Below, one piece after another: positions 1 to 7,800 of a stretch of DNA of 14,424 nucleotides. This DNA comes from Casp-Chloro-G3 sp002816715 (lineage in GTDB: Bacteria > Chloroflexota > Dehalococcoidia > Lucifugimonadales > UBA3495). How positions within the stretch are numbered: position 1 is the first letter of the stretch; each line of letters starts with the position of its first letter. Position numbers and translations under genes: made by a program. The stretch spans positions 1 to 14,424 of the forward strand of contig JAQBUV010000064.1 of the NCBI GenBank assembly GCA_027623815.1, written 5' to 3'. The notes under the pieces were generated by a model that worked only from the letters and a program-made list of their open reading frames with translations, was not told where the DNA came from and did no database searches.

Positions 1-174
1 GAGGAATATATCCTGAGTCGCCTCTTCGGCTAGAGCTTCGTGACGCAGCATGAAACGGGCTAGCGAAAACACCGGCGTGGAATAGCGATTATACAGTTCC
101 TCCAAGGCTTCTTTCATTCCAAGAGCAGTCTGCTGGATGAGCTGGCGGTCATCCAGTTCTTGGTATTCAACCAC
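1..174 (-). CDS. ECF-type RNA polymerase sigma factor, N-terminal part (cut by window edge)
   Basis: The minus strand is open from the window edge and encodes 58 residues beginning MVEYQELDDRQLIQQ if GTG at 174 is the start. It reads as sigma-70 region 2: a D-x-x-L-I-x-x-x-x-x-G-x-x-x-A-L-x-x-L-Y-x-R-Y opening, then VFSLARFMLR and the helix ending AEEATQDIFL, matching the core-binding and -10-recognition part of group 4 (ECF) sigma factors. Such proteins redirect RNA polymerase to stress or envelope-response promoters; the cognate signal and any anti-sigma partner lie outside the window. Start choice is uncertain. GTG at 174 has a G-run five bases upstream but no true Shine-Dalgarno. An in-frame TTG at 213 would add 13 residues. 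Region 4 is not visible, so the subfamily cannot be given. Confidence 0.8.
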   Translation of the reverse strand, partial: MVEYQELDDRQLIQQTALGMKEALEELYNRYSTPVFSLARFMLRHEALAEEATQDIFL

Positions 175-351
175 CAGTGCCCCCAGGACTCCGGGAGTGA
201 GTGACGCTTTCAATAATGTTTACGTGATTCATGCTGAAACGGATTGCTGGTTCAAATTGGTGATAACAGACCAAACTGATTTCACCGGATATTCCATGAT
301 TGTTACCAGGAATTGCAACGAACATCCAAAATAATAATTAAACTGGGTAGC

Positions 352-1704
352 TCAGACTACGATGGCGTCGAAAACGTCGTCCAGGCTGTCCAGGTTTTCC
401 AGAGACCAGAGCAAATCCAGAGCCTGGTCACACTGCTGATCGGTCAACGTGGGTGTGGCCAAACGCCGAAACTTGGCGTTGACCTCTGCATCACTTAGCG
501 GGTTGTTCCGGTGGCCCTTAGGGTAAGAAGTGGCGGCGACTTTCTTCTCCCCCGAATTGGTGGTTATCACAATTCGGCAGTTGTACTCCGACGGGTACTT
601 GGCGGTAAAAGCGCCATCCTCTTCAATAGTCATTTTGCTGAGCAGTGGCCGCAATGCTGGATCGCCAATCCGCTCAGCGGTGAAGGTGGCCGGAGTCACT
701 GCTCCATCCAGCAGTCCAACCGCCACCAGAAAGGGGATGCTATGGTCGGCGGTCTCGCGGGTCTTGGGGTCCCACTTCTCTGGCTCAGTGGAGGCGCTGC
801 TCACCGCGCTGTGGTAACTGTCAATGTGGATAGACTTGATATCGGATAGTTCAACCTGAGAATGCAACTCTACCGCCAGTCCAATGGGGGACTGCGTGTG
901 AATCTGCGATGGATAGAACTTGAAAGTGCTCTGGTTGATCCGGAAGGGCTCGTTAGCTCCGCCGAAGGCTTCCAGTTCAATCTGACGGCCCAATGCCGAC
1001 TCCCACAGGCCCTTTCGACCTTCAAATGGCTCATTGGGGCCGAACATGCCTTCGGCGGCTAGCTGGGCCGCGAAGATTCCGGCGCGGGTGGCGCTGGCGG
1101 CGGCGCAGCCTTTCCACATGGATAGCTCGCCCATGCGGGTAACCCGCAGCGGGATGTTCGGTACCACCGCCAGGGATATGGCATGGGCCATTCTTTCCTG
1201 GTCCAAGCCCATCACATGTCCGGCGGCGCAGGCGGCTCCAATGACGCTGAAGATACCCTGATCCCAGCCAGATTCAGGCACCTGGTCGGAAATGCGGCAG
1301 AATACCTCGTAGGCCAGCGCGATAGCGGTAATAATGGTCTGCCCGTCGGTGCTAAGGGTATCCCCTACTGCCAGGGGCGCCACAATCATGTCGCTGGGAT
1401 GACCGCCGCCGGGCGAGAAATAAGAGTCGTTGCAGTCCAGGTATCGAACCATCACCCCGTTGGCGAAACCAGCCATGTCCATTGAAGTGTGGTCTTCGGT
1501 ACCCAGGATGCGGGAGGGCATAGTGCTGGAGACGCTGCCAGCCAGCCGCCGAGCGACCTTGGCCGGTTCGGATAGGTATCCTCCCATAGCACAGCCCAGG
1601 GTATCCACTAGGGTCCGCTTGACCTGATGCACCGTCTGCGGGCTCAGGTCTTCGTAGGTCAGGTTGCAGGCGTAGGAACTCAGTAATTCGGTAGTTTTAT
1701 CCAT
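352..1704 (-). CDS. MmgE/PrpD family protein (2-methylcitrate dehydratase-like)
   Basis: A 450-residue protein of the MmgE/PrpD family, which includes 2-methylcitrate dehydratase (PrpD), cis-aconitate decarboxylase and many uncharacterised lyases. The length is normal. Conserved landmarks are visible: DCND (residues 90-93) followed by GGGHPSD (99-105) near the predicted active site; a lysine at 262 in the FKFYPSQIHTQ segment, where relatives have K-x-Y-P; ADHSIPF (319-325); and a GHRNNPLS stretch before the C-terminal helices. No signal peptide or membrane segment is seen, so it should be cytoplasmic. ATG at 1704 has only a weak GGGA ribosome-binding match. It is the last gene of a minus-strand unit after the LLM oxidoreductase (85-base gap holding a dispersed palindrome). 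No PrpB or PrpC is nearby, so a true methylcitrate-cycle role is not supported; dehydration or decarboxylation of another carboxylic acid is more likely. Confidence 0.88.
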   Translation of the reverse strand: MDKTTELLSSYACNLTYEDLSPQTVHQVKRTLVDTLGCAMGGYLSEPAKVARRLAGSVSSTMPSRILGTEDHTSMDMAGFANGVMVRYLDCNDSYFSPGGGHPSDMIVAPLAVGDTLSTDGQTIITAIALAYEVFCRISDQVPESGWDQGIFSVIGAACAAGHVMGLDQERMAHAISLAVVPNIPLRVTRMGELSMWKGCAAASATRAGIFAAQLAAEGMFGPNEPFEGRKGLWESALGRQIELEAFGGANEPFRINQSTFKFYPSQIHTQSPIGLAVELHSQVELSDIKSIHIDSYHSAVSSASTEPEKWDPKTRETADHSIPFLVAVGLLDGAVTPATFTAERIGDPALRPLLSKMTIEEDGAFTAKYPSEYNCRIVITTNSGEKKVAATSYPKGHRNNPLSDAEVNAKFRRLATPTLTDQQCDQALDLLWSLENLDSLDDVFDAIVV

Positions 1705-1739
1705 TGATCAGTCCCATGATTCAAATTTAGTTTGGTTGT

Positions 1740-1766
1740 GTCCTTCGACAGGCCCAGGACGAGCGG
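1740..1766. repeat. RPELVEG-type dispersed palindromic repeat
   Basis: The stretch starting GTCCTTCGACAGGCCCAGGA and running on to GAGCGG matches, as I recall it, the short interspersed palindrome found in many environmental bacterial genomes, whose translations read like RPELVEG or VLSLSKG (here PLVLGLSKD in one minus frame). The outer arms GTCCT (1740-1744) and AGGAC (1756-1760) are complementary and would form a small stem in RNA. It lies in the gap between the LLM oxidoreductase stop and the MmgE/PrpD start. Copy number in this genome cannot be judged from one window. Confidence 0.65.
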
Positions 1767-1789
1767 ATTTGGCCCGAGTTTAATGGAAT

Positions 1790-2632
1790 TTAGCGCAGGA
1801 CTGCCTCGGCCATGCGCTCCAATTGCTGGCCCATTTCTTCTTCGGTATCGACATGCTCCGGTCGCACCACCACGCGGTCGGCTCCAGCGTTGAGCAGCGA
1901 TTGCACCGCCTCCCGGTTGGGGGCCTGGCCGTACACGGTTATCGTCAGCGATGCCGGGTCGCGTCCCATCTCGGCGGCTAATGTGTCTAACATCGCCCTG
2001 CCCTTTTCCAGTTCGGCGGGGGTGGTACGGTTGGGCATCCAGCCGTCGCCCCAGGTCGCCACTCTCCGCAACGTGTTCTTGGCCATACCGCCCAGGATTA
2101 TTGGAGGGTGAGGTTTTTGCACCGGCTTGGGGTTGCATTTCACCAGCGGAAAGTCGTAGTAGCGGCCGTGGTACTCGGCCTCGTCCTTAGTCCAGAGTTC
2201 TTTCATCACCGCCACTGATTCCCGCACCTGAGTCCAGCGATGCTCAAAGTCGCCGCCAAAAATCTCGGTTTCCTCCCGGTTCCAGCCCGCGCCAATCCCA
2301 AAGAGAAAACGTCCGTTGCTGAACCGATCCAAGGTGGCAATTTCTTTCGCCAGCAGCAAAGGGTTTCTTTCCGGTACCAGGGTGATTCCGGTAGCCAGCT
2401 TGATGGTGCTGGTGACACCGGAGGCGCGGGCCAGCGCGATGTACGGGTCGGCAAAGTGCGCGTACGTTTCCGGTATGGGGCCGCCGCTGGGGAAAGGACT
2501 CTGGCTGTGCACCGGCAATACGGGATGCTCGGCGTACCAGATGGACTCGAAACCTACCTCCTCGGCTTTGCGAGCCATGAAAGCAGGGTCAATGGTATAG
2601 GCCGGTAGTGGTACCGATGTGCCAACGTTCAT
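1790..2632 (-). CDS. LLM class F420-dependent (or flavin) oxidoreductase
   Basis: A 280-residue luciferase-like monooxygenase (bacterial luciferase superfamily, TIM barrel). The strand-helix pattern is clear: AEEVGFESIWYAEH (23-36), TGITLVPERNPLLLAKEIATLDRFSNGRF (81-109 region), then FGIGAGWNREE (111-121), the glycine-rich loop diagnostic of LLM enzymes. Next come GRYYDF and PPIILGG, the usual cofactor-side strands. Family members use reduced F420 or FMN; the short single-chain form with FGIGAGW is most often annotated as F420-dependent, but the cofactor is an inference. ATG at 2632 follows AGGAG at an 8-base spacing. It starts 32 bases after the hydrolase stop on the same strand, so co-transcription is likely. 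It is probably a cytoplasmic redox step in the same pathway as its neighbours; the substrate is unknown. Confidence 0.9.
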   Translation of the reverse strand: MNVGTSVPLPAYTIDPAFMARKAEEVGFESIWYAEHPVLPVHSQSPFPSGGPIPETYAHFADPYIALARASGVTSTIKLATGITLVPERNPLLLAKEIATLDRFSNGRFLFGIGAGWNREETEIFGGDFEHRWTQVRESVAVMKELWTKDEAEYHGRYYDFPLVKCNPKPVQKPHPPIILGGMAKNTLRRVATWGDGWMPNRTTPAELEKGRAMLDTLAAEMGRDPASLTITVYGQAPNREAVQSLLNAGADRVVVRPEHVDTEEEMGQQLERMAEAVLR

Positions 2633-2664
2633 CTTCGCGTCTCCTGTCTGGGAATCTTTCGGCT

Positions 2665-4650
2665 CTAGTTGTCCGCAGGTTGCGGCTGGGGCACTGTTGA
2701 ACCCAGCAAATTGTATCGTGCCGATGCTTGCTCAACCAGGTTGTCCAGGTCTTCCGCCAACAGGAAGCCATCACTCAGGAGCGACTGGGCAACTGCCTTG
2801 ACCTGCTCCAGATAACTGTTCCTATCCGTGTAACGTTCGTCAATGGATAGGCGCGGGTCGCCGGATACTTCTCGCTCCTCACGAGTTGTCTTGAAGGGAA
2901 TGGTCGAGCCGGTGGTGCCGATGACCTGGTCCGGCGCGCCGGTGTCGGGATGGCGCAGGTTCCAGCCCATGTGAGTGCCCAACGGTACGGCGATGTCCGG
3001 CAAACGGATGCCGCCCAATTCGTTGCCGTCGGAGTCTACCACCGGCACCAGCACCGGGTAAGGACTGCCGATCTTCGATGGCAAGTTTTCCGCCGGGCTC
3101 TTGGCCGGGTCAAACTCCAGATGGGATAGCCGTTTCATGTATTTCGGAAAGTTAACGCCCGGTATGGCCTTGAAGGCAGCCTGAATGTTCTCTAGTGCGG
3201 TCAACGTCCCATCATCAAGGCGCGGGTGTCGACTGGGCGGCGGCGTTGCGCCAGTGCGCACCCATCGATCCAGGTTTGCCAGCGACGCCCGCAGCACTGG
3301 CCGGTAGTCTACCCAGTTGAAAAACTGCTGACCTCTGGAGCCGTTGCCACTTTCGATGTCGGTTAGGGGGAAGACGCCGGATGCGTGCTGCGTGCCAGCG
3401 TAGTAGTAGATGCGCACCGACTCAGATGGCGCCAGGTCGCGGGTGCCGGTCAGGTTGGTGTGAATCAGCGAGAGGTGCGCCCACCAGTACTCTGCGCCCG
3501 AGTTCATCAGGAAAATCTTGGGCACACTACCCTTTTGAGATTGGCGCGACAACAGCGAATCGGTCTGTCCAGTCTCCGGGTAGGTCTGCGGTGTGTCGGT
3601 AAAGGGCAGCAGGTTGCTCATGCTGGACTTGACCGCGACCGAAGGCTGGGCGAACCGCTGGTTGAACTCGCCGCGCCGAGGGCCGGCCACATGGGCGATG
3701 ATTCCATCAAATATCGTGCGTCCCGTTTCATCCTGGTTCAAGCCCAGGTAGAGGAGGTGGCGCAGGAAGCGTCCGCTCTGGGACTGGCCGAAGCCCAGGG
3801 CGTATTGAATCTCCCCGGCGCAGGGATTGCCGGACTCGGCATTGCCGTAGCGGAGGAATGAAACCAAATCGCGTGTGCCCAGCAATCCTAAGCCGGCGAT
3901 GGGAGCCTGGCTGCTGGAGTATATGACCTGGTAAATTTTTCCGGGTTGAAAACCCGGCTCGTAGCAGATATGAGCGGCATCGGGCACCCGTTTTCCGTTT
4001 TCCAAACGGGCGAAGTGCCAATGTTCTCTAGGAATTGCCTCCGGCTCGGCTTCTTCGTGGTCGCGGACGGTGAGCGTCGAGTCCCAGTCCTCCAGATGGT
4101 TGCTGGGATAAGGCTGATGTCCCCGTTCGGAGAGCATTTGCACCTGCGTAAGTTCGTTCGGTTGGAAGGAGATAGCGATTTTACCGGAGATTGGGCCATC
4201 GGCGTTGACCGCCTGCGGTACCTGAATGCCCAGCAGTCCCGGCGTGTTTGGGACGTCGTGTTGCCAGCCGCACCACACCAGGGTATATCCCTGGCGCATT
4301 AGGAAGCCGTTGCCCGGCGATTGCGGGGCGGCAGGGTCGGCGTCCGGCGCATCGTTGAGCAGTTTCGGTGCCCGACCCCGCCCCCGGTTCAGCACATCCA
4401 GGAAAAGGGTTTGGCTGCCTTTGGACGGTTCTGCTGGCCGGAGGATGCGGAAGTCGGCGGAGAAGTTTACCAGTCCGTTGGCGTCTTTGGGGGCCAGATC
4501 AATGTCGGCGATTAAAGCGTTGTCCGGATGTTTGGGATCCACGGCGAAGTGGATTGTCCCATCCAGTTGCTCATAGGCGCCAACTTCCCCGAAGGCCTGA
4601 CCATTGGCGTGGGGCTGCCTAACTTTTATCTCTAGTCTGCTAACTGCCAT
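2665..4650 (-). CDS. Alpha/beta hydrolase domain-containing protein (Abhydrolase_10-like)
   Basis: A 661-residue protein resembling the large 'alpha/beta hydrolase domain' family (Pfam Abhydrolase_10). An N-terminal beta-rich region (about 1-100) is followed by MRQGYTLVWCGWQHDVP (118-134), typical of the family. The nucleophile elbow is GFGQSQSGRFLRHLLY (286-301), probable nucleophile Ser290. A likely acid is Glu387 in NSGAEYWW and the likely base His422 in AGTQHASG, giving a complete apparent triad. The C-terminal 240 residues carry the family's GIRLPDIAVPLGTHMGWNLR segment. No signal peptide is seen, so a cytoplasmic esterase or lactonase-like role is plausible; the substrate is unknown. 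ATG at 4650 follows AGGAGAGG at good spacing. It is the first gene of the hydrolase, LLM, MmgE/PrpD unit, with a TATAAT box 57 bases upstream. Confidence 0.85.
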   Translation of the reverse strand: MAVSRLEIKVRQPHANGQAFGEVGAYEQLDGTIHFAVDPKHPDNALIADIDLAPKDANGLVNFSADFRILRPAEPSKGSQTLFLDVLNRGRGRAPKLLNDAPDADPAAPQSPGNGFLMRQGYTLVWCGWQHDVPNTPGLLGIQVPQAVNADGPISGKIAISFQPNELTQVQMLSERGHQPYPSNHLEDWDSTLTVRDHEEAEPEAIPREHWHFARLENGKRVPDAAHICYEPGFQPGKIYQVIYSSSQAPIAGLGLLGTRDLVSFLRYGNAESGNPCAGEIQYALGFGQSQSGRFLRHLLYLGLNQDETGRTIFDGIIAHVAGPRRGEFNQRFAQPSVAVKSSMSNLLPFTDTPQTYPETGQTDSLLSRQSQKGSVPKIFLMNSGAEYWWAHLSLIHTNLTGTRDLAPSESVRIYYYAGTQHASGVFPLTDIESGNGSRGQQFFNWVDYRPVLRASLANLDRWVRTGATPPPSRHPRLDDGTLTALENIQAAFKAIPGVNFPKYMKRLSHLEFDPAKSPAENLPSKIGSPYPVLVPVVDSDGNELGGIRLPDIAVPLGTHMGWNLRHPDTGAPDQVIGTTGSTIPFKTTREEREVSGDPRLSIDERYTDRNSYLEQVKAVAQSLLSDGFLLAEDLDNLVEQASARYNLLGSTVPQPQPADN

Positions 4651-4707
4651 CTGACACCTCTCCTGGGAGGATTTTCCCCTTCACCGGTATTGCTCAAAAG
4701 ATCTCGA

Positions 4708-4713
4708 ATTATA
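4708..4713 (-). promoter_or_regulatory. Candidate -10 box for the hydrolase-LLM-PrpD unit
   Basis: The minus strand reads TATAAT exactly, ending 57 bases before the hydrolase ATG. A 17-base spacer would place ACGAAT at -35, a poor match, so either an activator helps or the call is wrong. It sits between the three-hairpin repeat and the gene start, a sensible place for an operon promoter. Confidence 0.4.
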
Positions 4714-4740
4714 GTGTCGATCGTGTCTTGATTCGTGGTA

Positions 4741-4818
4741 TCCTCTCCCCTTGTGGGAGAGGAGTGAGGTGAGGGGTATCACCCTCATCCCAGCCTTCTC
4801 CCATCAAGGGAGAAGGGG
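4741..4818. repeat. Three-hairpin dispersed repeat (REP/MITE-like)
   Basis: Three adjacent inverted repeats are packed into 78 bases. CCTCTCCC (4742-4749) pairs with GGGAGAGG (4755-4762). A central GTGAGGG pairs imperfectly with CCCTCAT. CCTTCTCCC (4794-4802) pairs perfectly with GGGAGAAGG (4808-4816) around a 5-base loop. Neither strand has a T-run after the last stem, so it is not a classical intrinsic terminator. The pattern matches, as I recall it, a short palindromic element scattered between genes in many metagenomic and Chloroflexota-type genomes. It lies between the stop of the CHAT gene and the promoter of the next operon, where it could stabilise an mRNA 3' end or insulate transcription. 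Confidence 0.7.
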
Positions 4819-4879
4819 TCTAGCCAGCAAAATGTAACAACTGCCAATGCTGGGTTGAATCGGTACTAGATGCTCAAAA

Positions 4880-7800
4880 TCAAAATATTGCGCTGGCGTC
4901 CACATCCAGGTCGGCGGGGGCGGGTTCTCCGGTGAAGTCCTGCCACCAAGTCTCAAAACTATCCTGCCCGTACTTGTCCCGCAGACGACCCAAATGGGCC
5001 TTGACTTGGACTGCCACCGGCAGGTTGTGCTCAGCAGCCAACTGATGAGTGCGGGCAACCCATTCCAAGGCCCCGGCTAGATTGTCCTGCTCTTCGGCGA
5101 TCATTCCCAACTGGCCATAGGTGCGGGCCATCCGCTGGACATCGCCCAACGCCTCAAACACCTCTCGGGCTTGATGGTACCATTTCTCAGCATCGTCGTA
5201 GCGTTTCTGTTCATGGAACAGCACTCCTAGCTGGCGGCACTCATCGCCCGCCGCGCGGCGGTTGCCCACCTTGTCCCACTGTTCCAGAGCAGTCATGAAC
5301 CAGTCTTCAGCGTCTGCGTATACTATGCCTCGCGCCTGATGCAGCAGGCCCAGGTGGTGGAACTCCACCGCCATCTGCTCCTGCATGCCCAGGCGGTCGC
5401 TCAGGTTCAGGGCCTGCTCGTACCAACTGATAGCCTCGTCGAATAGGAACTGGGAATGAGACACCGTGCCCAGTTCGTGGAAAATCAGCACCGCTGTTTC
5501 TTCATCCCGGTGCTCTTCCACCGCTGCTCTGGCCCGTTGGTACCAGCTCTCGGCTTCCTGATATTCAAACTTCAGGAGTGACACCGCGCCCAAGGCCCGA
5601 TAATCTTTGACCATCTCCTCTTCGTCGGGCAGCCGCTGGTGGATGTCCAGAGCCTTCTGGTACCACTCTTTGGCTTCGGTGTAGTAACGCTGGTATTGCT
5701 TAACCTGTCCCAAGGCGAAATAATCGTCGGCGACCGAGGCACGGTCATCCTCGCCTGGCTCAATAATAGCCAGCGACTTTTGCAACCAGCCAGCAGCATC
5801 ATCTAACTGCCAGCGCTTCAAGGCGATCATCCCAAACTGGTGGGAAACAGCGGCGGTGCGGGGGTCGGAGTCGCCACCTTCTTGCGTAGTCAGATAATCG
5901 TATAGCTGTTGGTTCAGGTCCTCGGCGTATGTCAGTTCATTCAGGTCCACTGCTTCGTTGGCTTCGGTGCCCAGGAGGTACAGCCACAGGTCGGCGGCCC
6001 CTTTGCCGGCGGCTTCTTCGGAAGTCTGGCCCACCGTCTCCAGGATTTGGCGACGCAAGCGGCGCAGTTCGACGAACCGCTTCTGCATTCGGTAGACCTG
6101 AGCCATTGGCTGAATCAATAGCTGCGCGTTGTCCCACTGGCCCGACTCCAACGCCAGCCCCAGGGACTGAGTCAGGTTGCCTTCCTCGGCCAGAATTGCG
6201 GTCACCCCGGAGTCCTGGTTTTCGTAAAGAGACTCCATGAAGTAGTCGGCAGTGTCCGCGTATACTCGCACATACTCCTGCTCAAGCTGGCCGACGCGGG
6301 CGGCGGGCACTTGTTGGGCCAGCTTGCGACCGTAGAACCAGGGCAGGGCCGGGTGAATCTGGTAGACGCTGGGGGAAACCAACTCCAGGAACCCGGCGGC
6401 CTGTGCCGACCGCAACAGCGTGCGGCAGGCACCCCAACCCAACTCTTCGCCCATGACGGTGCGGTAGGCTTGCTCGCTGGTGATGTGGTTCAGGATGTCC
6501 AGCATCACCCGGCGTTGGAACATGGACAGGAAGGGCAGATGGGTGCGGCTGCGACGGGGCATCCTGCTCCAGGAGTATTCCATTAACGCGGTCAAATAAT
6601 TGTCGCGGCCCTCTTCTTTCGATGTATCGGGAAGGGCGGCCAGCGTCTTGCCCAGTTCGGCCAACAGAACCGCAATCTGAACATCTTTTAGCAGGGGAAG
6701 GGCAATCTGCATCGCCAGCGGCTGCCCCTGTATCAGGTCGAGCAGTTCCAGCAACTCTGGCCCGATACGGCTGGGATCGACTCCGGCTTTGTCCAGAATC
6801 TGGGCGGCCAATTCCGTTCGGTCGTGGCCCTTCAGTCCGCTTAACTCTTCGGTGATATGAGGAATTGTCAGCCAGTCCTCGCGTTGGCTTCGGCTGACCA
6901 GCAACGCCCAGCTTTGTCCATCCTGGGTCACCTCGGCAAGGAAGGCGTTCAACTCAGCCTGTTCCGACTCTTCCAGCAGTCCGGGTGATCCAGCGGGGAA
7001 CCCCGCCGCATTTTCCAGGTTGTCCCAGATGAGCAGAGACGGACGCTGCTGAAGATGCTCCACCACCCACTGCCGCTGCTGTCCAAAGTTCATGTCGGCG
7101 AAATCCAGGCCCGCCACGGTGGTGCCAATTTCGTGGACAATTCGCTCTAGTCCGGCGGGATGCGACGCCTCAAAGGTGGTATAGAAGACTCCCCCGGGAC
7201 GTTGGGCCCGACCAATTCTGAGGAACCAGCGGGCCAGACCCAACGATAGCTCAGTCTTGCCGGTGCCGGTGTTGCCAGTGAGCAGAACTGCTGGGTTCTC
7301 TGTCAGAAGTCGCTCCAAACGACCCAGTTCCCCCTGACGTCCAACCAGCCCGAATTGTCCGGGGGCGGGCAGTTGCAGTTCCGGAGCTGGTTGCTCTTGG
7401 GGCTGAATCACGGGAGCCGCCAACGGGTCGGGCCGTTCAATTGCAAAGACCGGCGGCGTATATTGCTGAGACTGATAGACGGTTGGCGTAATCCAGTCCC
7501 AGAAGACCTGCTTACCGGCCAAAGTCAGCCGGTTGGGGGCGTCCATCAGCGCCTTGCGGGCCGTGGCGACGCCAGCGGCGACGTCAACACCCTTGGCCAG
7601 AGATTGGTAGAACTGCTGTAGGAATTTCTCCCTACTGGCGGAGTCTGGTAAGGGATAGGGCAGCGCGACCACTGTGGCAATTCCGTTATCGCACAGACTA
7701 GCCATGACCTTTGGACACTGTCCTAGTGAATCAGAAGTCCCATTGCTGCCGCCGGTGAGTAGCGCCACTGGAATCTGGGCCTGGTTGAGCAAGGCTGCTA

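Noticed and set aside
1680..2138. 152-codon minus-strand frame across the LLM/PrpD gap
   Set aside because: It is an out-of-frame reading of the LLM gene plus the dispersed repeat; its PLVLGLSKD string is the repeat's usual false translation.
4741..4818. Intrinsic terminator for the CHAT gene
   Set aside because: Stems are strong but no T-run follows on the minus strand, and the multi-stem layout fits a dispersed repeat better.
5033..5860. CRISPR-like or satellite repeat
   Set aside because: The periodicity is at the protein level (TPR); the DNA units are too diverged and lie within one open frame.
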